A stretch of DNA of 64,000 bases from Fallopia convolvulus (GCA_964016875.1 OZ024724.1:17030501-17094500), one strand, 5' to 3'. Positions 10,005 to 21,048 are shown, counted from the stretch's first letter. Notes: generated from the letters alone by a model not told the origin. Numbers and translations are program-made.

Positions 10005-10124
10005 GGGTGCGATCATACCAGCACTAATGCACCGGATCCCATCAGAACTCCGAAGTTAAGCGTGCTTGGGTGAGAGTAGTACTAGGATGGGTGACCTCCT
10101 GGGAAGTCCTCGTGTTGCACCCCT
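10005..10124 (+). rRNA. 5S rRNA: 5S rRNA gene, copy 31
   Basis: C67T only. Upstream -13C. Next gene at 330 bp. Confidence 0.95.
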
Positions 10125-10334
10125 CTTTTTTTCGTTTTTTAATCGTTGGATCGGATTTTCAAGTCGTTCTTTTTTTGCTCGCGTCTATCGAACGGAATGC
10201 GTAGGCCTCGGGAAGATATTTGTTTCGATATATTATACGGGCGAATCCGAGACCCGGGCAAAGAGTTATGGCGGTTTGAAAATCCGGGTTCGGTGAAAGG
10301 TCGATGTAAGTAAGAAATGTTGGCAAGAATGGAC

Positions 10335-10454
10335 GGGTGCGATCATACCAGCACTAATGCACCGGATCCCATCAGAACTCCGAAGTTAAGCGTGCTTGGG
10401 CGAGAGTAGTACTAGGATGGGTGACCTCCTGGGAAGTCCTCGTGTTGCACCCCT
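10335..10454 (+). rRNA. 5S rRNA: 5S rRNA gene, copy 32 (consensus)
   Basis: No substitution; T7 terminator. Confidence 0.97.
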
Positions 10455-10665
10455 CTTTTTTTCGTTTCTTTAATCGTTGGATCGGATTTTCAAGTCGTTC
10501 TTTTTTTGCTCGCGTCTATCGAATGGAATGCGTAGGCCTCGCGAAGATCTTTGTTTCGATAAATTATACGGGCGAATCCGAGACCCGGGCAAAGAGTTAT
10601 GGCGGTTTGAAAATCCGGGTTCGGTGAAAGGTCGATGTAAGTAAGAAATGTTGGCAAGAATGGAC

Positions 10666-10785
10666 GGGTGCGATCATACCAGCACTAATGCACCGGATCC
10701 CATCAGAACTCCGAAGTTAAGCGTGCTTGGGCGAGAGTAGTACTAGGATGGGTGACCTCCTGGGAAGTCCTCGTGTTACACCCCT
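10666..10785 (+). rRNA. 5S rRNA: 5S rRNA gene, copy 33
   Basis: G113A only. Confidence 0.94.
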
Positions 10786-10996
10786 CTTTTTTTTCGTTTT
10801 TTAATCGTTGGATCGGATTTTCAAGTCGTTCTTTTTTTGCTCGCGTCTATCGAATGGAATGCGTAGGCCTCGAGAAGATCTTTGTTTCGATAAATTATAC
10901 GGGCGAATCCGAGCCTCGGGCAAAGAGGTATGGCGGTTTGAAAATCCGGGTTCGGTGAAAGGTCGATGTAAGTAAGAAATGTTCGCAAGAATGGAC

Positions 10997-11116
10997 GGGT
11001 GCGATCATACCAGCACTAATGCACGGGATCACATCAGAACTCCGAAGTTAAGCGTGCTTGGGCGAGAGTAGTACTAGGATGGGTGACCTCCTGGGAAGTC
11101 CTCGTGTTGCACCCCT
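10997..11116 (+). rRNA. 5S rRNA: 5S rRNA gene, copy 34
   Basis: C29G, C35A. Upstream -13C. Next gene at 332 bp. Confidence 0.94.
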
Positions 11117-11328
11117 CTTTTTTTTCGTTTTTTTAATAGTTGGATCAGTTTTTCAAATCGTTCTTTTTTTGCTCGCGTCTATCGAATGGAATGCGTAGGC
11201 CTCGCGAAGATCTTTGTTTCGATATATTATACGGGCGAATCCGAGACCCGGGCAAAGAGTTATGGCGGTTTGAAAATCCGGGTTCGGTGAAAGGTCGATG
11301 TAAGTAAGAAATGTTGGCAACAATGGAC

Positions 11329-11448
11329 GGGTGCGATCATACCAGCACTAATGCACCGGATCCCATCAGAACTCCGAAGTTAAGCGTGCTTGGGCGAGAG
11401 TAGTACTAGGATGGGTGACCTCCTGGGAAGTCCTCGTGTTGCACCCCT
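11329..11448 (+). rRNA. 5S rRNA: 5S rRNA gene, copy 35 (consensus)
   Basis: No substitution; T7 terminator; upstream -8C. Confidence 0.97.
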
Positions 11449-11659
11449 CTTTTTTTCGTTTCTTTAATCGTTGGATCGGATTTTCAAGTCGTTCTTTTTT
11501 TGCTCGCGTCTATCGAATGGAATGCGTAGGCCTCGAGAAGATCTTTGTTTCGATAAATTATACGGGCGAATCCGAGCCTCGGGCAAAGAGGTATGGCGGT
11601 TTGAAAATCCGGGTTCGGTGAAAGGTCGATGTAAGTATGAAATGTTCGCAAGAATGGAC

Positions 11660-11779
11660 GGGTGCGATCATACCAGCACTAATGCACGGGATCACATCAG
11701 AACTCCGAAGTTAAGCGTGCTTGGGCGAGAGTAGTACTAGGATGGGTGACCTCCTGGGAAGTCCTCGTGTTGCACCCCT
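11660..11779 (+). rRNA. 5S rRNA: 5S rRNA gene, copy 36
   Basis: C29G, C35A. Upstream -22T and -13C, as copy 26. Next gene at 332 bp. Confidence 0.94.
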
Positions 11780-11991
11780 CTTTTTTTTCGTTTTTTTAAT
11801 AGTTGGATCAGTTTTTCAAATCGTTCTTTTTTTGCTCGCGTCTATCGAATGCAATGCGTAGGCCTCGCGAAAATCTTTGTTTCGATATATTATACGGGCG
11901 AATCCGAGACCCGGGCAAAGAGTTATGGCGGTTTGAAAATCCGGGTTCGGTGCAAGGTCGATGTAAGTAAGAAATGTTGGCAAGAATGGAC

Positions 11992-12111
11992 GGTTGCGAT
12001 CATACCAGCACTAATGCACCGGATCCCATCAGAACTCCGAAGTTAAGCGTGCTTGGGTGAGAGTAGTACTAGGATGGGTGACCTCTTGGGAAGTCCTCGT
12101 GTTGCACCCCT
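11992..12111 (+). rRNA. 5S rRNA: 5S rRNA gene, copy 37
   Basis: G3T, C67T, C95T. Next gene at 330 bp. Confidence 0.92.
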
Positions 12112-12321
12112 CTTTTTTTCGTTTTTTAATCGTTGGATCGGATTTTCAAGTCGTTCTTTTTTTGCTCGCGTCTATCGAATGGAATGCGTAGGCCTCGGGA
12201 AGATCTTTGTTTCGATATATTATACGGGCGAATCCGAGACCCGGGCAAAGAGTTATGGCGGTTTGAAAATCCGGGTTCGGTGAAAGGTCGATGTAAGTAA
12301 GAAATGTTGGCAAGAATGGAC

Positions 12322-12441
12322 GGGTGCGATCATACCAACACTAATCCACCGGATCCCATCAGAACTCCGAAGTTAAGCGTGCTTGGGCGAGAGGATTACT
12401 AGGATGGGTGACCTCCTGGGAAGTCCTCGTGTTGCACCCCT
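12322..12441 (+). rRNA. 5S rRNA: 5S rRNA gene, copy 38
   Basis: G17A, G25C, T73G, G75T. Terminator T6 then CC. Confidence 0.93.
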
Positions 12442-12652
12442 CTTTTTTCCGTTTCTTTAATCGTTGGATCGGATTTTCAAGTCGTTCTTTTTTTGCTCGC
12501 GTCTATCGAATGGAATGCGTAGGCCTCGAGAAGATCTTTGTTTCGATATATTATTCGGGCGAATCCGAGACCCGCGCAAAGAGTTATGGCGGTTTGAAAA
12601 TCCGGGTTCGGTGAAAGGTCGATGTAAGTAAGAAATGTTGGCAAGAATGGAC

Positions 12653-12772
12653 GGGTGCGATCATACCAGCACTAATGCACCGGATCCCATCAGAACTCCG
12701 AAGTTAAGCGTGCTTGGGCGAGAGTAGTACTAGGATGGGTGACCTCCTGGGAAGTCCTCGTGTTGCACCCCT
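12653..12772 (+). rRNA. 5S rRNA: 5S rRNA gene, copy 39 (consensus)
   Basis: No substitution; T7 terminator. Spacer with GAGTGTATCG as copy 29. Confidence 0.97.
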
Positions 12773-12983
12773 CTTTTTTTCGTTTCTTTAATCGTTGGAT
12801 CGGATTTTCAAGTCGTTCTTTTTTTGCTCGAGTGTATCGAACGGAATGCGTAGGCCTCGAGAAGATCTTTGTTTCGATATATTATACGGGCGAATCCGAG
12901 ACCCGGGCAAAGAGTTATGGCGGTTTGAAAATCCGGGTTCGGTGAAAGGTCGATGTAAGTAAGAAATGTTGGCAAGAATGGAC

Positions 12984-13103
12984 GGGTGCGATCATACCAG
13001 CACTAATGCACCGGATCCCATCAGAACTCCGAAGTTAAGCGTGCTTGGGCGAAGGTATTACTAGGATGGGTGACCTCCTAGGAAGTCCTAGTGTTGCACC
13101 CCT
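12984..13103 (+). rRNA. 5S rRNA: 5S rRNA gene, copy 40
   Basis: G70A, A71G, G75T, G97A, C107A. Left join of the 10,594-bp repeat lies at its 3' end. Confidence 0.92.
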
Positions 13104-13314
13104 CTTTTTTTCGTTTCTTTAATCGTTGGATCAGATTTTCAAATCGTTCTTTTTTTGCTCGCGTCTATCGAATGGAATGCGTAGGCCTCGAGAAGATCTT
13201 TGTTTCGATAAATTATACGGGCGAATCCGAGCCTCGGGCAAAGAGGTATGGCGGTTTGAAAATCCGGGTTCGGTGAAAGGTCGATGTAAGTAAGAAATGT
13301 TCGCAAGAATGGAC

Positions 13315-13434
13315 GGGTGCGATCATACCAGCACTAATGCACCGGATCCCATCAGAACTCCGAAGTTAAGCGTGCTTGGGTGAGAGTAGTACTAGGATGG
13401 GTGACCTCCTGGGAAGTCCTCGTGTTGCACCCCT
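13315..13434 (+). rRNA. 5S rRNA: 5S rRNA gene, copy 41
   Basis: C67T only. Upstream -13C. Next gene at 330 bp. Confidence 0.95.
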
Positions 13435-13644
13435 CTTTTTTTCGTTTTTTAATCGTTGGATCGGATTTTCAAGTCGTTCTTTTTTTGCTCGCGTCTATCG
13501 AACGGAATGCGTAGGCCTCGGGAAGATATTTGTTTCGATATATTATACGGGCGAATCCGAGACCCGGGCAAAGAGTTATGGCGGTTTGAAAATCCGGGTT
13601 CGGTGAAAGGTCGATGTAAGTAAGAAATGTTGGCAAGAATGGAC

Positions 13645-13764
13645 GGGTGCGATCATACCAGCACTAATGCACCGGATCCCATCAGAACTCCGAAGTTAAG
13701 CGTGCTTGGGCGAGAGTAGTACTAGGATGGGTGACCTCCTGGGAAGTCCTCGTGTTGCACCCCT
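13645..13764 (+). rRNA. 5S rRNA: 5S rRNA gene, copy 42 (consensus)
   Basis: No substitution; T7 terminator. Confidence 0.97.
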
Positions 13765-13975
13765 CTTTTTTTCGTTTCTTTAATCGTTGGATCGGATTTT
13801 CAAGTCGTTCTTTTTTTGCTCGCGTCTATCGAATGGAATGCGTAGGCCTCGCGAAGATCTTTGTTTCGATAAATTATACGGGCGAATCCGAGACCCGGGC
13901 AAAGAGTTATGGCGGTTTGAAAATCCGGGTTCGGTGAAAGGTCGATGTAAGTAAGAAATGTTGGCAAGAATGGAC

Positions 13976-14095
13976 GGGTGCGATCATACCAGCACTAATG
14001 CACCGGATCCCATCAGAACTCCGAAGTTAAGCGTGCTTGGGCGAGAGTAGTACTAGGATGGGTGACCTCCTGGGAAGTCCTCGTGTTACACCCCT
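13976..14095 (+). rRNA. 5S rRNA: 5S rRNA gene, copy 43
   Basis: G113A only. Confidence 0.94.
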
Positions 14096-14306
14096 CTTTT
14101 TTTTCGTTTTTTAATCGTTGGATCGGATTTTCAAGTCGTTCTTTTTTTGCTCGCGTCTATCGAATGGAATGCGTAGGCCTCGAGAAGATCTTTGTTTCGA
14201 TAAATTATACGGGCGAATCCGAGCCTCGGGCAAAGAGGTATGGCGGTTTGAAAATCCGGGTTCGGTGAAAGGTCGATGTAAGTAAGAAATGTTCGCAAGA
14301 ATGGAC

Positions 14307-14426
14307 GGGTGCGATCATACCAGCACTAATGCACGGGATCACATCAGAACTCCGAAGTTAAGCGTGCTTGGGCGAGAGTAGTACTAGGATGGGTGACCTC
14401 CTGGGAAGTCCTCGTGTTGCACCCCT
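14307..14426 (+). rRNA. 5S rRNA: 5S rRNA gene, copy 44
   Basis: C29G, C35A. Upstream -13C. Spacer ATGCTTAGG marker shared with copy 12. Next gene at 332 bp. Confidence 0.94.
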
Positions 14427-14638
14427 CTTTTTTTTCGTTTTTTTAATAGTTGGATCAGTTTTTCAAATCGTTCTTTTTTTGCTCGCGTCTATCGAATGGA
14501 ATGCTTAGGCCTCGCGAAGATCTTTGTTTCGATATATTATACGGGCGAATCCGAGACCCGGGCAAAGAGTTATGGCTGTTTGAAAATCCGGGTTCGGTGA
14601 AAGGTCGATGTAAGTAAGAAATGTTGGCAACAATGGAC

Positions 14639-14758
14639 GGGTGCGATCATACCAGCACTAATGCACCGGATCCCATCAGAACTCCGAAGTTAAGCGTGCT
14701 TGGGCGAGAGTAGTACTAGGATGGGTGACCTCCTGGGAAGTCCTCGTGTTAAACCCCT
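14639..14758 (+). rRNA. 5S rRNA: 5S rRNA gene, copy 45
   Basis: G113A and C114A: two adjacent helix I pairs lost, so a poor candidate for a working RNA. C114A is private to this copy. Upstream -8C. Confidence 0.92.
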
Positions 14759-14969
14759 CTTTTTTTTCGTTTTTTAATCGTTGGATCGGATTTTCAAGTC
14801 GTTCTTTTTTTGCTCGCGTCTATCGAATGGAATGCGTAGGCCTCGCGAAGATCTTTGTTTCGATAAATTATACGGGCGAATCCGAGACCCGGGCAAAGAG
14901 TTATGGCGGTTTGAAAATCCGGGTTCGGTGAAAGGTCGATGTAAGTAAGAAATGTTGGCAAGAATGGAC

Positions 14970-15089
14970 GGGTGCGATCATACCAGCACTAATGCACCGG
15001 ATCCCATCAGAACTCCGAAGTTAAGCGTGCTTGGGCGAGAGTAGTACTAGGATGGGTGACCTCCTGGGAAGTCCTCGTGTTACACCCCT
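14970..15089 (+). rRNA. 5S rRNA: 5S rRNA gene, copy 46
   Basis: G113A only. Confidence 0.94.
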
Positions 15090-15300
15090 CTTTTTTTTCG
15101 TTTTTTAATCGTTGGATCGGATTTTCAAGTCGTTCTTTTTTTGCTCGCGTCTATCGAATGGAATGCGTAGGCCTCGAGAAGATCTTTGTTTCGATATATT
15201 ATACAGGCGAATCTGAGACCCGGGCAAAGAGTTATGGCGGTTTGAAAATCCGGGTTCGGTGCAAGGTCGATGTAAGTAAGAAATGTTGGCAAGAATGGAC

Positions 15301-15420
15301 GGGTGCGATCATACCAACACTAATCCACCGGATCCCATCAGAACTCCGAAGTTAAGCGTGCTTGGGTGAGAGTAGTACTAGGATGGGTGACCTCCTGGGA
15401 AGTCCTAGTGTTGCACCCCT
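15301..15420 (+). rRNA. 5S rRNA: 5S rRNA gene, copy 47
   Basis: G17A, G25C, C67T, C107A; as copies 7 and 15. Confidence 0.93.
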
Positions 15421-15631
15421 CTTTTTTTCGTTTTCTTAATCGTTGGATCGGATTTTGAAGTCGTTCTTTTTTTGCTCGCGTCTATCGAACGAAATGCGTA
15501 GGCCTCGAGAAGGTCTTTGTTTCGATATATTATACGGGCGAATCCGAGACCCGGGCAAAGAGTTATGGCGGTTTGAAAATCCGGGTTCGGTGAAAGGTTT
15601 ATGTAAGTAAGAAATGTTGGCAAGAATGGAC

Positions 15632-15751
15632 GGGTGCGATCATACCAACACTAATCCACCGGATCCCATCAGAACTCCTAAGTTAAGCGTGCTTGGGCGA
15701 GAATATTACTAGGATGGGTGACCTCCTGGGAAGTCCTCGTGTTGCACCCCT
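15632..15751 (+). rRNA. 5S rRNA: 5S rRNA gene, copy 48
   Basis: Five-change allele as copy 1, with upstream TTTATG. Confidence 0.93.
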
Positions 15752-15962
15752 CTTTTTTTCGTTTCTTTAATCGTTGGATCAGATTTTCAAATCGTTCTTT
15801 TTTTGCTCGCGTCTATCGAATGGAATGCGTAGGCCTCGAGAAGATCTTTGTTTCGATAAATTATACGGGCGAATCCGAGCCTCGGGCAAAGAGGTATGGC
15901 GGTTTGAAAATCCGGGTTCGGTGAAAGGTCGATGTAAGTAAGAAATGTTCGCAAGAATGGAC

Positions 15963-16082
15963 GGGTGCGATCATACCAGCACTAATGCACGGGATCACAT
16001 CAGAACTCCGAAGTTAAGCGTGCTTGGGCGAGAGTAGTACTAGGATGGGTGACCTCCTGGGAAGTCCTCGTGTTGCACCCCT
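15963..16082 (+). rRNA. 5S rRNA: 5S rRNA gene, copy 49
   Basis: C29G, C35A. Upstream -13C. Next gene at 332 bp. Confidence 0.94.
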
Positions 16083-16294
16083 CTTTTTTTTCGTTTTTTT
16101 AATAGTTGGATCAGTTTTTCAAATCGTTCTTTTTTTGCTCGCGTCTATCGAATGGAATGCGTAGGCCTCGCGAAGATCTTTGTTTCGATATATTATACGG
16201 GCGAATCCGAGACCCGGGCAAAGAGTTATGGCTGTTTGAAAATCCGGGTTCGGTGAAAGGTCGATGTAAGTAAGAAATGTTGGCAACAATGGAC

Positions 16295-16414
16295 GGGTGC
16301 GATCATACCAGCACTAATGCACCGGATCCCATCAGAACTTCGAAGTTAAGCGTGCTTGGGCGAGAGTAGTACTAGGATGGGTGACCTCCTGGGAAGTCCT
16401 CGTGTTACACCCCT
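16295..16414 (+). rRNA. 5S rRNA: 5S rRNA gene, copy 50
   Basis: C46T (absent from its duplicate, copy 18) and G113A. Upstream -8C. Confidence 0.93.
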
Positions 16415-16625
16415 CTTTTTTTTCGTTTTTTAATCGTTGGATCGGATTTTCAAGTCGTTCTTTTTTTGCTCGCGTCTATCGAATGGAATGCGTAGGCCTC
16501 GAGAAGATCTTTGTTTCGATATATTATATAGGCGAATCCGAGACTCGGGCAAAGAGTTATGGTGGTTTGAAAATCCGGGTTCGGTGCAAGGTCGATGTAA
16601 GTAAGAAATGTTGGCAAGAATGGAC

Positions 16626-16745
16626 GGTTGCGATCATACCAGCACTAATTCACCGGATTTCATCAGAACTCCGAAGTTAAGCGTGCTTGGGTGAGAGTAG
16701 TACTAGGATGGGTGACCTCCTGGAAAGTCCTCGTGTTGCACCCCT
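16626..16745 (+). rRNA. 5S rRNA: 5S rRNA gene, copy 51
   Basis: G3T, G25T, C34T, C35T, C67T, G99A; as copies 4 and 19. Next gene at 330 bp. Confidence 0.9.
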
Positions 16746-16955
16746 CTTTTTTTCGTTTTTTAATCGTTGGATCGGATTTTCAAGTCGTTCTTTTTTTGCT
16801 CGCGTCTATCGAACGGAATGCGTAGGCCTCGGGAAGATCATTGTTTCGATATATTATACGGGCGAATCCGAGACCCGGGCAAAGAGTTATGGCGGTTTGA
16901 AAATCCGGGTTCGGTGAAAGGTCGATGTAAGTAAGAAATGTTGGCAAGAATGGAC

Positions 16956-17075
16956 GGTTGCGATCATACCAGCACTAATGCACCGGATCCCATCAGAACT
17001 CCGAAGTTAAGCGTGCTTGGGCGAGAGGATTACTAGGATGGGTGACCTCCTGGGAAGTCCTCGTGTTGCACCCCT
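16956..17075 (+). rRNA. 5S rRNA: 5S rRNA gene, copy 52
   Basis: G3T, T73G, G75T; as copy 20. Confidence 0.93.
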
Positions 17076-17286
17076 CTTTTTTTCGTTTCTTTAATCGTTG
17101 GATCGGATTTTCAAGTCGTTCTTTTTTTGCTCGCGTCTATCGAATGGAATGCGTAGGCCTCGCGAAGATCTTTATTTCGATAAATTATACGGGCGAATCC
17201 GAGACCCGGGCAAAGAGTTATGGCGGTTTGAAAATCCGGGTTCGGTGAAAGGTCGATGTAAGTAAGAAATGTTGGCAAGAATGGAC

Positions 17287-17406
17287 GGGTGCGATCATAC
17301 CAGCACTAATGCACCGGATCCCATCAGAACTCCGAAGTTAAGCGTGCTTGGGCGAGAATAGTACTAGGATGGGTGACCTCCTGGGAAGTCCTCGTGTTAC
17401 ACCCCT
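17287..17406 (+). rRNA. 5S rRNA: 5S rRNA gene, copy 53
   Basis: G72A, G113A. Terminator TTTTGTTTT. Next gene at 332 bp. Confidence 0.93.
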
Positions 17407-17618
17407 CTTTTGTTTTCGTTTTTTAATCGTTGGATCGGATTTTCAAGTCGTTCTTTTTTTGCTCGCGTCTATCGAATGGAATGCGTAGGCCTCGAGAAGA
17501 TCTTTGTTTCGATAAATTATACGGGCGAATCCGAGCCTCGGGCAAAGAGGTATGGCGGTTTGAAAATCCGGGTTCGGTGAAAGGTCGATGTAAGTAAGAA
17601 ATGTTGGCAAGAATGGAC

Positions 17619-17738
17619 GGTTGCGATCATACCAGCACTAATGCACCGGATCCCATCAGAACTCCGAAGTTAAGCGTGCTTGGGTGAGAGTAGTACTAGG
17701 ATGGGTGACCTCTTGGGAAGTCCTCGTGTTGCACCCCT
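17619..17738 (+). rRNA. 5S rRNA: 5S rRNA gene, copy 54
   Basis: G3T, C67T, C95T. Next gene at 332 bp. Confidence 0.92.
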
Positions 17739-17950
17739 CTTTTTTTTCGTTTTTTTAATAGTTGGATCAGTTTTTCAAATCGTTCTTTTTTTGCTCGCGT
17801 CTATCGAACGAAATGCGTAGGCCTCGAGAAGGTCTTTGTTTCGATATATTATACGGGCGAATCCGAGACCCGGGCAAAGAGTTATAGCGATTTGAAAATC
17901 CGGGTTCGGTGAAAGGTTTATGTAAGTAAGAAATGTTGGCAAGAATGGAC

Positions 17951-18070
17951 GGGTGCGATCATACCAACACTAATCCACCGGATCCCATCAGAACTCCTAA
18001 GTTAAGCGTGCTTGGGCGAGAATATTACTAGGATGGGTGACCTCCTGGGAAGTCCTCGTGTTGCACCCCT
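17951..18070 (+). rRNA. 5S rRNA: 5S rRNA gene, copy 55
   Basis: Five-change allele as copy 1, with upstream TTTATG. Next gene at 330 bp. Confidence 0.93.
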
Positions 18071-18280
18071 CTTTTTTTCGTTTCTTTAATCGTTGGATCG
18101 GATTTTCAAGTCGTTCTTTTGTTGCTCGCGTCTATCGAATGGAATGCGTAGGCCTAGAGAAGATCTTTGTTTCGATATATTATACGGGCGAATCCGAGAC
18201 CCGAGCAAAGAGTTATGGCGATTTTAAATCCGGGTTCGGTGAAAGGTCGATGTAAGTAAGAAATGTTGGCAAGAATGGAC

Positions 18281-18400
18281 GGTTGCGATCATACCAGCAC
18301 TAATGCACCGGATCCCATCAGAACTCCGAAGTTAAGCGTGCTTGGGTGAGAGTAGTACTAGGATGGGTGACCTCTTGGGAAGTCCTCGTGTTGCACCCCT
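18281..18400 (+). rRNA. 5S rRNA: 5S rRNA gene, copy 56
   Basis: G3T, C67T, C95T. Marks the switch from the 10,594-bp repeat to a block shared with 8,682-9,793 (distance 9,599). Next gene at 330 bp. Confidence 0.92.
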
Positions 18401-18610
18401 CTTTTTTTCGTTTTTTAATCGTTGGATCGGATTTTCAAGTCGTTCTTTTTTTGCTCGCGTCTATCGAATGGAATGCGTAGGCCTCGGGAAGATCTTTGTT
18501 TCGATATATTATACGGGCGAATCCGAGACCCGGGCAAAGAGTTATGGCGGTTTGAAAATCCGGGTTCGGTGAAAGGTCGATGTAAGTAAGAAATGTTGGC
18601 AAGAATGGAC

Positions 18611-18730
18611 GGGTGCGATCATACCAACACTAATCCACCGGATCCCATCAGAACTCCGAAGTTAAGCGTGCTTGGGCGAGAGGATTACTAGGATGGGTGA
18701 CCTCCTGGGAAGTCCTCGTGTTGCACCCCT
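18611..18730 (+). rRNA. 5S rRNA: 5S rRNA gene, copy 57
   Basis: G17A, G25C, T73G, G75T. Terminator T6 then CC. Confidence 0.93.
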
Positions 18731-18941
18731 CTTTTTTCCGTTTCTTTAATCGTTGGATCGGATTTTCAAGTCGTTCTTTTTTTGCTCGCGTCTATCGAAT
18801 GGAATGCGTAGGCCTCGAGAAGATCTTTGTTTCGATATATTATTCGGGCGAATCCGAGACCCGCGCAAAGAGTTATGGCGGTTTGAAAATCCGGGTTCGG
18901 TGAAAGGTCGATGTAAGTAAGAAATGTTGGCAAGAATGGAC

Positions 18942-19061
18942 GGGTGCGATCATACCAGCACTAATGCTCCGGATCCCATCAGAACTCCGAAGTTAAGCGT
19001 GCTTGGGCGAGAGTAGTACTAGGATGGGTGACCTCCTGGGAAGTCCTCGTGTTGCACCCCT
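18942..19061 (+). rRNA. 5S rRNA: 5S rRNA gene, copy 58
   Basis: A27T only, private to this copy; its relatives 29 and 39 are consensus. Confidence 0.95.
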
Positions 19062-19272
19062 CTTTTTTTCGTTTCTTTAATCGTTGGATCGGATTTTCAA
19101 GTCGTTCTTTTTTTGCTCGAGTGTATCGAACGGAATGCGTAGGCCTCGAGAAGATCTTTGTTTCGATATATTATACGGGCGAATCCGAGACCCGGGCAAA
19201 GAGTTATGGCGGTTTGAAAATCCGGGTTCGGTGAAAGGTCGATGTAAGTAAGAAATGTTGGCAAGAATGGAC

Positions 19273-19392
19273 GGGTGCGATCATACCAGCACTAATGCAC
19301 CGGATCCCATCAGAACTCCGAAGTTAAGCGTGCTTGGGCGAAGGTATTACTAGGATGGGTGACCTCCTAGGAAGTCCTAGTGTTGCACCCCT
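19273..19392 (+). rRNA. 5S rRNA: 5S rRNA gene, copy 59
   Basis: G70A, A71G, G75T, G97A, C107A. The gene equals copies 30 and 40 but the spacer after it is of another type (T8GTTTTCTT), so an exchange lies at its 3' end. Confidence 0.92.
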
Positions 19393-19603
19393 CTTTTTTT
19401 TGTTTTCTTAATCGTTGGATCGGATTTTGAAGTCGTTCTTTTTTTGCTCGCGTCTATCGAATGGAATGCGTAGGCCTCGAGAAGATCTTTGTTTCGATAT
19501 ATTATTCGGGCGAATCCGAGACCCGCGCAAAGAGTTATGGCGGTTTGAAAATCCGGGTTCGGTGAAAGGTCGATGTAAGTAAGAAATGTTGGCAAGAATG
19601 GAC

Positions 19604-19723
19604 GGGTGCGATCATACCAGCACTAATGCACCGGATCCCATCAGAACTCCGAAGTTAAGTGTGCTTGGGCGAGAGAAGTACTAGGATGGGTGACCTCCTG
19701 GGAAGTCCTCGTGTTGCACCCCT
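19604..19723 (+). rRNA. 5S rRNA: 5S rRNA gene, copy 60
   Basis: C57T (CpG to TpG in box A) and T73A. Confidence 0.93.
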
Positions 19724-19934
19724 CTTTTTTTCGTTTTTTTAATCGTTGGATCGAATTTTCAAGTCGTTCTTTTTTTGCTCGCGTCTATCGAACGGAATGC
19801 GTAGGCCTCGAGAAGATCTTTGTTTCGATATATTATACGGGCGAATCCGAGACCCGGGCAAAGAGTTATGGCTGTTTGAAAATCCGGGTTCGGTGAAAGG
19901 TCGATGTAAGTAAGAAATGTTGGCAAGAATGGAC

Positions 19935-20054
19935 GGTTGCGATCATACCAGCACTAATGCACCGGATCCCATCAGAACTTCGAAGTTAAGCGTGCTTGGG
20001 CGAGAGTTTTACTAGGATGGGTGACCTCCTGGGAAGTCCTCGTGTTGCACCACT
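19935..20054 (+). rRNA. 5S rRNA: 5S rRNA gene, copy 61
   Basis: G3T, C46T, A74T, G75T, C118A. Helix I loses pairs at both positions 3 and 118, so folding is doubtful. Confidence 0.9.
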
Positions 20055-20265
20055 ATTTTTTTCGTTTTTTTAATCGTTGGATCGGATTTTCAAGTCGTTC
20101 TTTTGTTGCTCGCGTCTATCGAACGGAATGCGTAGGCCTCGCGAAGATCTTTGTTTCGATAAATTATACGGGCGAATCCGAGACCCGGGCAAAGAGTTAT
20201 GGCGGTTTGAAAATCCGGGTTCGGTGCAAGGTCGATGTAAGTAAGAAATGTTGGCAAGAATGGAC

Positions 20266-20385
20266 GGTTGCGATCATACCAGCACTAATGCACCGGATCC
20301 CATCAGAACTCCGAAGTTAAGCGTGCTTGGGTGAGAGTAGTACTAGGATGGGTGACCTCCTGGGAAGTCCTCGTGTTGCACCCCT
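20266..20385 (+). rRNA. 5S rRNA: 5S rRNA gene, copy 62
   Basis: G3T, C67T. Confidence 0.93.
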
Positions 20386-20596
20386 CTTTTTTTCGTTTTT
20401 TTAATCGTTGGATCGGATTTTCAAGTCGTTCTTTTTTTGCTCGCGTCTATCGAACGGAATGCGTAGGCCTCGAGAAGATCTTTGTTTCGATATATTATAC
20501 GGGCGAATCCGAGACCCGGGCAAAGAGTTATAGCGATTTGAAAATCCGGGTTCGGTGAAAGGTCGATGTAAGTAAGAAATGTTGGCAAGAATGGAC

Positions 20597-20716
20597 GGGT
20601 GCGATCATACCAGCACTAATGCACCGGATCCCATCAGAACTCCGAAGTTAAGCGTGCTTGGGCGAGAATATTACTAGGATGGGTGACCTCCTGGGAAGTC
20701 CTCGTGTTACACCCCT
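20597..20716 (+). rRNA. 5S rRNA: 5S rRNA gene, copy 63
   Basis: G72A, G75T, G113A. Terminator TTTTGTTTT. Next gene at 332 bp. Confidence 0.92.
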
Positions 20717-20928
20717 CTTTTGTTTTCGTTTTTTAATCGTTGGATCGGATTTTCAAGTCGTTCTTTTTTTGCTCGCGTCTATCGAATGGAATGCGTAGGC
20801 CTCGCGAAGATCTCTGTTTCGATAAATTATACGGGCGAATCCGATACCCGGGCAAAGAGTTATGGCGGTTTGAAAATCCGGGTTCGGTGAAAGGTCGATG
20901 TAAGTAAGAAATGTTGGCAAGAATGGAC

Positions 20929-21048
20929 GGGTGCGATCATACCAGCACTAATGCACCGGATCCCATCAGAACTCCGAAGTTAAGCGTGCTTGGGCGAGAG
21001 TAGTACTAGGATGGGTGACCTCCTGGGAAGTCCTCGTGTTACACCCCT
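20929..21048 (+). rRNA. 5S rRNA: 5S rRNA gene, copy 64
   Basis: G113A only. Confidence 0.94.

Larger units (their letters stand above)
7687..10996 (+). repeat. Ten-unit tandem duplication, left copy (3,310 bp)
   Basis: Units 24-33 match units 34-43 in order, with the same gene alleles, T-runs and 330/332-bp periods. The phase of the boundaries is arbitrary within a shared unit. Confidence 0.9.
10997..14306 (+). repeat. Ten-unit tandem duplication, right copy (3,310 bp)
   Basis: Units 34-43. Its last three units (41-43) also begin the 10,594-bp repeat, so units 9-11, 31-33 and 41-43 are three copies of one block. Confidence 0.9.
13084..18280 (+). repeat. Segment copied at +10,594 bp (copy 2)
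   Basis: Second copy of about 2,490-7,686. The left join lies in the 3' part of gene 40, the right join near gene 56, where the sequence switches to the 8,682 type. Confidence 0.85.
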
